From positions 39,715 through 103,714 of the forward strand of contig JADYZV010000197.1 of NCBI GenBank assembly GCA_020852965.1: a stretch of DNA of 64,000 bases. Reading direction: 5' to 3'. Each line of letters opens with the position of its first letter. Position 1 is the stretch's first letter. Below are positions 56,492 to 64,000 of this stretch, piece after piece. This DNA is from Pirellulaceae bacterium. Lineage in GTDB: Bacteria; Planctomycetota; Planctomycetia; Pirellulales; Pirellulaceae. The translations under genes and the position numbers were made by a program. The notes below the pieces were generated by a model. It had not been told where the DNA came from, did not search any database, and worked only from the letters and a program-made list of their open reading frames with translations.

Positions 56492-57451
56492 ATGCGTTGT
56501 CTCGGGCAAATCAACGGTCGTAGTGCTGCCGAATCCTTCGTCGCTTACTTGCTGACGCAGGATATCACCACTCAAATCGAAGCGATAGGCGAGCCTGCGC
56601 CTGGTGAGAAGGCCGACCGCTGGGAGATCTGGGTTCGCGATGAAGATAAACTGCAACAGGCGCGAAGCGAGCTGACGCAGTTCGTCGACAACCCACGCGA
56701 TGCCAAATACGCTTCCGCGCTAGCGCACGCCAAGTCTATCTTGGCGGAGCGAGAGAAGAAGAAGCAAAAAGCGGCGCGCAACGTGCGACGCATCGACATG
56801 CGCCGCACTTCCGGCTTGGCGGGAAGTCGTTCCATTCCGCCGCTGACGCTGACGCTGTTGATCCTGTCGATTGGCATCAGCCTACTGAGTTCGTTTGGTG
56901 CCCCCAAGCCGTCCAACGAATGGGGGCAAGCGATCGCCGAAAAGTTGAGTTTTGTATCGGTTGATGATTATCTGAAATCGGATCGCGATCCGGCCGCCAG
57001 CTTGAAGCGAGGCGAGTTGTGGCGCATGGTGACACCGATCTTCTTGCACTTGAGTATGATTCACCTAGCGATGAACATGTTTGTGATGGTCTCCTTGGGA
57101 CGCATCGTCGAACGCTGGGTCGGAACGCCGCGGTTTGCCTTGTTCGTGCTGTTGTTGGCCGTGGGGTCCAATTTGTTGCAGGGCCTATCACCCGCTTGGA
57201 TGCACGGTTCACCCGCGTTTGGCGGTATTTCTGGAGTGCTCTATGGATTGTTCGGCTACGTCTGGGTGCGCTCGTCGCTCGATCCTAGCCTGGGAATCTC
57301 CATCCCGTTTCCGATCGTCGTCATCTTCGTGGGGATGATCGTAGTTGGTCTCTCTGGGGTCGTTCCCAATTGGCAGTTTGCCGATCTTTGTCACTTGGGT
57401 GGACTACTGATTGGCAGTGCAGTAGCCTTCGCAGCCGAGCGGCGGCCGTGA
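56492..57451 (+). CDS. Rhomboid-family intramembrane serine protease (GlpG-like)
   Basis: LWRMVTPIFLHLSMIHLAMNMF; GxSG in FGGISGVLYGLFGYVW; catalytic His in DLCHLGGLLIG; GlpG-like N-terminal cytoplasmic domain. Confidence 0.94.
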   Translation: MRCLGQINGRSAAESFVAYLLTQDITTQIEAIGEPAPGEKADRWEIWVRDEDKLQQARSELTQFVDNPRDAKYASALAHAKSILAEREKKKQKAARNVRRIDMRRTSGLAGSRSIPPLTLTLLILSIGISLLSSFGAPKPSNEWGQAIAEKLSFVSVDDYLKSDRDPAASLKRGELWRMVTPIFLHLSMIHLAMNMFVMVSLGRIVERWVGTPRFALFVLLLAVGSNLLQGLSPAWMHGSPAFGGISGVLYGLFGYVWVRSSLDPSLGISIPFPIVVIFVGMIVVGLSGVVPNWQFADLCHLGGLLIGSAVAFAAERRP

Positions 57452-57486
57452 ACGAGTGCCATGAGCGAGTGTCGAAGGCAGCCAAA

Positions 57487-58194
57487 ATGAAAGCGATAAA
57501 GGACTCGGCAGCGGGAGTGGTCATCGCTATCGATGGGCCTGCGGGCGCAGGCAAGAGTACCGTGGCTCGCATGTTAGCGGACAAACTGCAATTTGATTTT
57601 CTCGACACCGGCGCACTCTATCGTTGCGTCACCTTGGCCGTATTGCAGGCCGGCATCGACCCTCGCGATGAGGCCGCAGTCGTCGCCTTGGCAGATGGTC
57701 TGCACATCGAACTGGATCGGGAGTCGGTTCGGCTCGACGGCCACGACGTTGGTGCTGCCATTCGGACACCGGAGGTAGCGACATCCATCGGTGCCATCGC
57801 TGACAATATCGAAATCCGACAACGACTCACGCAGTGGCAGCGCAGTTGGACGCGTGGCCGCCGCGTGGTAACCGAGGGACGCGATCAAGGGAGCGAAGTC
57901 TTCTACGATTCGCCCTGCAAGATCTTTCTGGTTGCTACCCGTGAGGAGCGGGCGCGACGACGCTTGCAAGAGTTGCAGCAGCGCGGCATAGCGGCCGACT
58001 ATGAGACGGTACTGAGACAACAGAATCAACGTGATCACGAGGATGCCTCGCGTCCCGTCGGCGGGCTACGCAAGGCACAGGACGCCATCGAAGTTTGCAC
58101 GACCGGACTATCGCTAGATGCCGTCGTCGACAAACTTCTCAAGCTAGTCAGGCAACGCCTGGCAAAGTGTGCAGAATTAGGTACTCAGCAATGA
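57487..58194 (+). CDS. cmk: Cytidylate kinase
   Basis: VVIAIDGPAGAGKSTVARMLADKLQFDFLDTGALYRCVTL; VTEGRDQGSEVF; RDHEDASRPVGGLRKAQDAIEV. ATG at 57487 preferred. Confidence 0.95.
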   Translation: MKAIKDSAAGVVIAIDGPAGAGKSTVARMLADKLQFDFLDTGALYRCVTLAVLQAGIDPRDEAAVVALADGLHIELDRESVRLDGHDVGAAIRTPEVATSIGAIADNIEIRQRLTQWQRSWTRGRRVVTEGRDQGSEVFYDSPCKIFLVATREERARRRLQELQQRGIAADYETVLRQQNQRDHEDASRPVGGLRKAQDAIEVCTTGLSLDAVVDKLLKLVRQRLAKCAELGTQQ

Positions 58195-58252
58195 GTTCCC
58201 AGCTAAGCTAAACAACCGTGGCTAAACGGCTATTGACGCGGAGAAGTTATGT

Positions 58253-58942
58253 ATGGGAGCAACCGTGGCTGACACTAGTAAACAATCTCCGAATCCGCAG
58301 CGCTCGCTCCTCGGCTTGCTCCAGTATCTATTCTATCGTTCCGTGCGTGCCCTCTCGGCCATCGTAGCTGTATTTGTATTTCATTTGCGTTGCGTGGGAC
58401 GCGAAAATACTCATGTGCCTGGTGGTGCGCTAGTCTTGAGCACTCATCAAAGCCACTTCGATCCAGTGCTCGTGGGTGTAACGTTTAACGAACGCCTCAA
58501 CTTCTTGGCTAAGCGTTCGTTGTTCAAAAGTCGCTGGTTGGGTGGCCTGATATCACTGCTCAACGCCATCGAACTCGACCGCGACCGCAGCGGTTTGGCA
58601 GGTTTGAAAGAGACGCTCAAACGACTCAAACGTGGCGAGAAAGTGCTAATTTTCCCCGAGGGGACGCGCTCGAGCGATGGTCTGATTGGACCGCTCAAGC
58701 CCGGTTTCCTATCGGTCGCGAGGCGAAGTCGCGTGCCGCTGATCCCCATGGCCATCACCGGTGCCTTCGACGCCTTGCCACGCGGCAGTCGCATTCCGCT
58801 ACGCTATCCCATGCGAGTTGCGGTAGGCAAAGCGATCAGCGCTGAACAAGTCGCCAGCTTGGACGACGAAGCTGTGCTGGCCCTACTCAGGCAGCGCTTC
58901 CACGAGTGCTATCAACAAGCACAAGCCTCGCGGACCAAATGA
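58253..58942 (+). CDS. plsC: 1-acyl-sn-glycerol-3-phosphate acyltransferase
   Basis: LSTHQSHFDPVLVG (H-x4-D) and IFPEGTRSSDG. Confidence 0.92.
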   Translation: MGATVADTSKQSPNPQRSLLGLLQYLFYRSVRALSAIVAVFVFHLRCVGRENTHVPGGALVLSTHQSHFDPVLVGVTFNERLNFLAKRSLFKSRWLGGLISLLNAIELDRDRSGLAGLKETLKRLKRGEKVLIFPEGTRSSDGLIGPLKPGFLSVARRSRVPLIPMAITGAFDALPRGSRIPLRYPMRVAVGKAISAEQVASLDDEAVLALLRQRFHECYQQAQASRTK

Positions 58943-59284
58943 TTATTGGCCGTATTAGCGAGCCACGGGTGCGCTCTATATGTTTATGCATCAATAGGGT
59001 ACCTGCCAAAAACAGATTGCGTCTTCGGCAGCGATCTCGCGCTGACTTGCAAGTGGTCTGTTTCACCGCGCCAGCGCTGACTTTTGCATACTTCACGTGC
59101 AGCCTCCTCGCAGCCATCCAACTCCATCAATTCGGCGCGAATACAGAGATCGCTTCGACTGAAGAGTCCATTGTTCATCCTGTTACTGTCAGTTCGCTCG
59201 AGTTGCCATTACAATGGAGAAGCCTTTGGTAGACTAGGTTTTGAAAAGTATCGCCATCAGACGTTCTACTCACGGAGACTTCGC

Positions 59285-60175
59285 ATGTTTGACTCACTCT
59301 CTCCAGCACTCAATCGTCGACAGTCGTTGGCTGGCGGCTCAGCGGCAGTGGCTGCCGCCCTGATTGCCCAGTTGTCGCGTCGCGCGATTGCGCAGACTAG
59401 CGGCGGAATGAGGTTTGGCTTAGTGACCTACCAGTGGGGCAAGGACATGAGCCTTGCAGAAGTCATTTCGAGCTGCGAAGAATCGGGCGTTCTAGGCGTT
59501 GAGCTCCGGACAGAGCACAAGCATGCGGTCGAACCATCGCTGTCCAGAATGGAGCGAGCTGAGGTTAGAAAACGTTTTGCCGACAGTTCGGTTGAACTCG
59601 TTGGCTATGGTTCCAATTGCGAATTCCACTCCGATGATCCAGCCAAGGTAAAGCAGAATATCGAGCAGGCGAAGGCTTATATCGAACTGATGCACGATTG
59701 TGGCGGAAGTGGTGTTAAGGTGAAGCCCAATGGGTTTCCCAAAGGCTTGTCTCGTGAAAAAACGATCGAACAGATCGGCAAGTCATTGAATGAAGTTGCC
59801 GAGTTCGGTCAGAAGTATGGCCAAAAGATTCGCGTCGAAGTCCACGGTAGCGGCACGTGTGAATTGCCCGCTATGCGCGATATTTTTGAGGTAGCCGATC
59901 ACCGCAATGTTTACGTGTGTTGGAACAGCAATGACCAAGACACGAACGGCGAGGGGCTTGAGGCCAATTTTCGCATGGTACAAGATCGCATTGGCGATAC
60001 CGTGCATGTGCGTGAACTCGACGCCGGGGACTACCCTTATGATCAACTGTTTAAGCTATTTCAACAGATGAACTACGAAGGTTGGATTCTGCTCGAGGCC
60101 CGCACAAACCCAGTCAATAAAGTACAAGCACTGCTCGAACAGCGACATCTATTTGAAAAGATGTCAGCGGGTTGA
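59285..60175 (+). CDS. Sugar phosphate isomerase/epimerase-like TIM-barrel protein, Tat-type signal
   Basis: NRRQSLAGGSAAVAAALIAQLSRRAIAQ leader; xylose isomerase-like barrel with VEVHGSGTCELPAMRDIFEVADHRNVYVCWNSND. ATG at 59285 preferred over 59084. Confidence 0.85.
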   Translation: MFDSLSPALNRRQSLAGGSAAVAAALIAQLSRRAIAQTSGGMRFGLVTYQWGKDMSLAEVISSCEESGVLGVELRTEHKHAVEPSLSRMERAEVRKRFADSSVELVGYGSNCEFHSDDPAKVKQNIEQAKAYIELMHDCGGSGVKVKPNGFPKGLSREKTIEQIGKSLNEVAEFGQKYGQKIRVEVHGSGTCELPAMRDIFEVADHRNVYVCWNSNDQDTNGEGLEANFRMVQDRIGDTVHVRELDAGDYPYDQLFKLFQQMNYEGWILLEARTNPVNKVQALLEQRHLFEKMSAG

Positions 60176-62503
60176 GCCGCCTTGTTTGCCAAAGCACCTC
60201 TGGCCAAAGTATCGACTTTGCAGAATGGCAGGGAGCAAGAGTAGGTCGCCGACGATGGCACCACCGAGTATCAAGATCATCAGCAGCGCAAACTTGCTGG
60301 TCGGCACGAAGTCGCAAAAGAAGAAGGGGAGCATCGAGCCGGTGCAGATGATTGACGTGTGCAACATGGCGCGCGCGCAACCAGCGATGGCGTGACGTAC
60401 CGCTCCCTTTGCTTCGAGTCCCTGGGCACGACCGCGCAAGAACCAAGTCATAAAGTGTAGAGTGTCGTCAACGGCGATCCCCAATGCAACGCTGGCAGTC
60501 AGGATGCTGGCCACATCCAATTTGACAGACAACCAGCCCATCGCACCGAACACCATGGCTACGGGTAGAACGTTGGGGAGCATCAACAGCAAGCCAGCAC
60601 GAACGCTTCGCACGATCAGCATCATCACGGGCACGATTAGCAGGAAGGCCATCGCAAAGCTTCCACCCAGATCGGTTAGCATGGTGAGATGAGCTTTTTC
60701 AATCACCCTTTGCAGCCCAGTGATAACGAAACTGGCTTGCCCTGAGTTCGTCAGTGCATCGTTTGAAAAACGAGTTGGCTGCAGCGTTCCAGACTGGGCG
60801 TCGATTCTGGCTTGTACCACTGCGGCCAACTGCGTTTGAATCCTGTGATAACTGTCGCCGGCCAGGTTGTGAATTCGCGCGGACAATCGCCAACGCCATG
60901 CGTCGGGTTGTTCGGCTAGCAAGTGGTCCGCCTGTAGGTCTTCACGACGGGCGCTCAAGGTGCGTCTCAAGACGGCGCGTCGAATGGTAGCTCGCATCCC
61001 CTGTCCTGTGTCGAGCGGTGGTAGGAACGTAGCGGCGCTGAGCACCGCAGACACGTGCGCGGAGTTTGTCAAGTCGGTATGAATCGCAGCCAGCAGTTGG
61101 GCTTGAGCCAGCACATCTTCGTTCGCGTTCTTGGGAAAGGACAGAACAAGCTCGAGGGAGTTGATCGGTCCCAAGTGCGACTGCATCCAGCGCAGACTCT
61201 CGATGGCTGGACTCGACGGTGGAAACATGTCTTCAAACTCGGTTGATGTCTTCAGTCGCAATAGGCCTGCGAGCGAGAGCAGCAATGTGATCACACCCAA
61301 GAGGCTGATCAAGCTGGCGTGCCGCGCGGTCAACTCGGTCAGCCACTGACAGGCACGACCTCCACCATCGTTTTCGTACAGACGTGGGGCGGCGATCGAG
61401 CTTGGAAGCACGCGATGGGGCTTCTCTCGCTCAGTCGGTGAGCTACGAGGAGTGTTCGATGGGCGCCAGGCAGCTAGGGAGACGGCAGCAGGGAATAGCC
61501 CCAGCAGCAGTGCCGTAGATAGCAAGAGGCCCAAGGCTGCCAAGCTGCCGAATTGCCACACCGGCTGTAGTTGGCTGACCAGTAGCGAACCAAAGCCGAA
61601 GATGGTGGTTAAAGTGGCCAAGACGCATGGTCGCGCGCCCAAGCGAAAGGCCTGCACGCCCGCCCCGGCCACATCTTGTCCTTCGACATCGCGAAAGTAG
61701 TTCGTCAAGTGAACTGCGCCAGATAGCGTGAGCATAAAAACGAGTGTCGGGAGTACAACCAGAACAGCGCTCATCTCACCAAAAAACACAGCAATCAGCG
61801 CCAGTCCAATCAACTGTCCTAGGCCAGCGAGTACGAACACCAACAGTGTCAAGCGAAACCTTCTTAGACATAGCCAAGCGACAACAAGTGCCAACAGGGA
61901 GGAGGGTGGCACAAATCGTTCAATCGTCTCTCGGCTGGCGCGGTCGATCACGTAGACCTGAAATGGCTCACCAGCCAAGATCAGCTCACTCGAGTCAATC
62001 CCAACGATCTGCTGCGCCGACTGCCGAAGTGTATGGACTAGCGGGGCGCGCCTCTCGCCCAGCTCGGCATCCACATGCAAGGCAATAAAACAACTCCCGT
62101 CCGCCCCGATGGCAAAACCCTGCAATTGTTGTTGTGCCATCGGCAGCGAGAGCTCTGAGTGCGCGTCGAGCCATCGTTGCAACATCAATGACGAGTCTTG
62201 GACTTGCGAAATTCCGAGCTGAGGTTGCGTGCGAGCCAGTTCCTGCAGATATCCACTCAGTTGCCCAAGGCGTGGATCGTCGAGCGTGCAGTTTGGCCAG
62301 GTGACGAACAGTACCTGGTCATCACCGAATTGTTCAAGGAACTCCCGGTAAACGGCTCGCGCCGCATCTTCACCGGGAAGCCAAGCCGATACCTCTGGGG
62401 TGCCAAAGCGGACTTGGGCTGCCCAATAGCCCAGGCACGGCAGCCACACGAGGGCTCCCCAAAGGAGTAGTTTTGAAAGTCGCTGGATCGCAGTAGATTC
62501 CAT
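60164..62503 (-). CDS. RND-superfamily/MMPL-like exporter
   Basis: Two sets of TM helices; VALGIAVDDTLHFMTWFLRG; LSGAVHLTNYFRDVEGQDVAGA. Confidence 0.9.
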   Translation of the reverse strand: MESTAIQRLSKLLLWGALVWLPCLGYWAAQVRFGTPEVSAWLPGEDAARAVYREFLEQFGDDQVLFVTWPNCTLDDPRLGQLSGYLQELARTQPQLGISQVQDSSLMLQRWLDAHSELSLPMAQQQLQGFAIGADGSCFIALHVDAELGERRAPLVHTLRQSAQQIVGIDSSELILAGEPFQVYVIDRASRETIERFVPPSSLLALVVAWLCLRRFRLTLLVFVLAGLGQLIGLALIAVFFGEMSAVLVVLPTLVFMLTLSGAVHLTNYFRDVEGQDVAGAGVQAFRLGARPCVLATLTTIFGFGSLLVSQLQPVWQFGSLAALGLLLSTALLLGLFPAAVSLAAWRPSNTPRSSPTEREKPHRVLPSSIAAPRLYENDGGGRACQWLTELTARHASLISLLGVITLLLSLAGLLRLKTSTEFEDMFPPSSPAIESLRWMQSHLGPINSLELVLSFPKNANEDVLAQAQLLAAIHTDLTNSAHVSAVLSAATFLPPLDTGQGMRATIRRAVLRRTLSARREDLQADHLLAEQPDAWRWRLSARIHNLAGDSYHRIQTQLAAVVQARIDAQSGTLQPTRFSNDALTNSGQASFVITGLQRVIEKAHLTMLTDLGGSFAMAFLLIVPVMMLIVRSVRAGLLLMLPNVLPVAMVFGAMGWLSVKLDVASILTASVALGIAVDDTLHFMTWFLRGRAQGLEAKGAVRHAIAGCARAMLHTSIICTGSMLPFFFCDFVPTSKFALLMILILGGAIVGDLLLLPAILQSRYFGQRCFGKQGGSTR

Positions 62504-62533
62504 ACGTTCTTTATTTCCAGATAAAAACCGATG

Positions 62534-62603
62534 AGCTACGGCGCTCCGTAGCTACCGTCGCCAGAGGGTAGATCGACTTCTGCGGTCTGGCGACCGCAGC
62601 TAC
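62534..62603. repeat. Cluster of short hairpins with alternative long pairing
   Basis: AGCTACGG-cgct-CCGTAGCT (62534-62553); TGCGGTC-tggc-GACCGCA (62581-62598); GTAGCTACCGTCGCCAGA (62548-62565) pairs 16/18 with TCTGGCGACCGCAGCTAC (62586-62603). Confidence 0.8.
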
Positions 62604-62804
62604 AAAGGCTTCGAGAGCCGATTGATTGGATTTAGTAAAGTTTGACGGTTAGGTCGGTCGATTCCCTAATTGTGCGGGCATGGTCTGCCTGTCACAACCG
62701 GGTCCGCTGGAGCAGCCTGACTGTTTTGCAGACCTTGACGCATGGCTGCAAGCGCATTAGACTTCGCCGATTAACTTGTTGCACGCAAATGACTTAGGTC
62801 GTTT

Positions 62805-63266
62805 GTGGAGTCGGTGAAGGAGCGTGCCAAAGTGACCAAAAAAGAGATCGTTAAGTCGATTTCCGATAAGACTGGGCTAACACAGCTCCAAATCAAGGAG
62901 ATTGTGCAGCTCACTTTTGACGGCATTGTCGAAACCCTTCTGGAGGAGGGGCGGGTCGAGTTGCGTAACTTTGGCGTATTCCAAGTCAAAAGTCGCAAAG
63001 CTCGAAAGGCTCGCAATCCTCGGACGGGACGCCAAGTCGATGTGCCGGAAAAATTTGTAGTAACTTTCAAGCCTGGCAAAGAGATGGAAGCTCGGGTCCA
63101 AGACTTGGAAGACGCTGCGGCAGACAAGGTGCGCATTGAATCCGATGAAGAAGGCGAGGGGAATACCTCGAGCAGTTCACATTCGGGCAAATTAAAATCG
63201 GGCGATCGACAATCGCCAGGTAGCAACGTGCTACCGATCAGACCACTGCATGCTCCCGACCGCTAG
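62805..63266 (+). CDS. HU/IHF-family DNA-binding protein with extended hydrophilic C-terminal tail
   Basis: [88 protein letters not shown] start at 62805, or GTG at 62832. Confidence 0.92.
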   Translation: MESVKERAKVTKKEIVKSISDKTGLTQLQIKEIVQLTFDGIVETLLEEGRVELRNFGVFQVKSRKARKARNPRTGRQVDVPEKFVVTFKPGKEMEARVQDLEDAAADKVRIESDEEGEGNTSSSSHSGKLKSGDRQSPGSNVLPIRPLHAPDR

Positions 63267-63389
63267 CAACCTGCTAGCGTGGGACAGGACTTTGGAAAAC
63301 AAATAATTACTGAGTCAAGCTGGAACCCCGTAGAACACTGCGGGGATTTTGCGAGCTCACCAGCCAGAATGTTCACGGAGGAACTTGGT

Positions 63390-63605
63390 ATGCGACGCTG
63401 GATTTGTGCTGCTTTGTTATTGGGCTGCGTAACCTTCACGGGTTGCGCGATACCGATCTACTCCGCGATTCCCGAGCGACGCGCAGAGCAACTGGTCTAC
63501 ACGTCCGAAAATCTACGCCTGCTACTGCAGGAGTGGGAGCGATTCTGGATGATTGATCAGCCCGACCACATGACACCCTATCGCGTCCACGGTGGTGTCA
63601 TCTAG
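63390..63605 (+). CDS. Small putative lipoprotein, hypothetical
   Basis: MRRWICAALLLGCVTFTGCAIPIYS: signal peptide plus FTGC lipobox. ATG at 63390, preceded by gaggaactt. Confidence 0.7.
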   Translation: MRRWICAALLLGCVTFTGCAIPIYSAIPERRAEQLVYTSENLRLLLQEWERFWMIDQPDHMTPYRVHGGVI

Positions 63606-64000
63606 CCTGTTTCGCCAACGGTGCGCCCACGTATAAGTATTCGCGCATCTTGAGCCGTTTTGGTGCGTGCCAAGGTTGATGTCGAACGAACCGTGGCTAG
63701 CGTCTGAGGCTCACTACGACTGCGCGACGTACCCGTTCAACAAGTCGAGGAAGCCATAGCGGCGAATTGCGCTGGTCATCCGCCTGAACCGATGCGTGTA
63801 CGCGTTGTGCAATAATCAGCGAGGGCCCCGCTGCGATCTATTCTGGGGACCGCCACTCAAAATCCCCGCTTGAGCCACGGCGATCGCATCAAAATCTTAG
63901 CCAAACAGTAGGGTTTCGAGGAAATCTGTATTCCAGCCAGCTCTTTTTCTTTTGGCCTTCAAAGATGAGCGTGAAGTGTCCTGCTTAAGTAGACTGGTCA

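Overview
This 64 kb window looks chromosomal and planctomycete (Pirellulales-like). The evidence is DUF1501, PSCyt1-DUF1549/1553 and DUF1559 proteins, PF07638-type ECF sigma factors and a Ser/Thr kinase with LRRs. About 30 protein genes are supported. I saw no rRNA, tRNA or CRISPR array by eye, and no integrase or transposase gene. The housekeeping part (about 22-64 kb) includes glycogen phosphorylase plus malQ, a GT87 protein, sialate O-acetylesterase, pterin dehydratase plus protoporphyrinogen oxidase, MnmE, an RDD/SpoIIM/DUF4129-like module, SWIM-SNF2 helicase, cardiolipin synthase, a MacB/LolCD-like ABC exporter, an IlvD/Edd dehydratase, GlpG-like rhomboid, Cmk, PlsC, a Tat-type sugar isomerase-like protein, an RND exporter and an HU-like protein. 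The most unusual region is 613-18453 on the minus strand. It is an apparent ~18 kb operon of three giant genes (1192, 2432 and 2093 aa) ending in an ECF sigma factor whose ATG overlaps the last giant gene's stop (ATGA). The first two giants are paralogous single-pass membrane proteins with an N-terminal H-x3-C-x2-C anti-sigma-like zinc finger. The 2432-aa protein adds a GWSRG-type alpha/beta hydrolase, a calcineurin-like phosphoesterase and a C-terminal domain resembling the beta-sandwich domain of cholesterol-dependent cytolysins. The operon is followed by a gene fusing a VHL-beta-like domain to a CAP/SCP domain, and by a divergent kinase-LRR gene. Several dispersed intergenic palindromic repeat families are also present. 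Domain assignments come from reading motifs only. No database searches were run.
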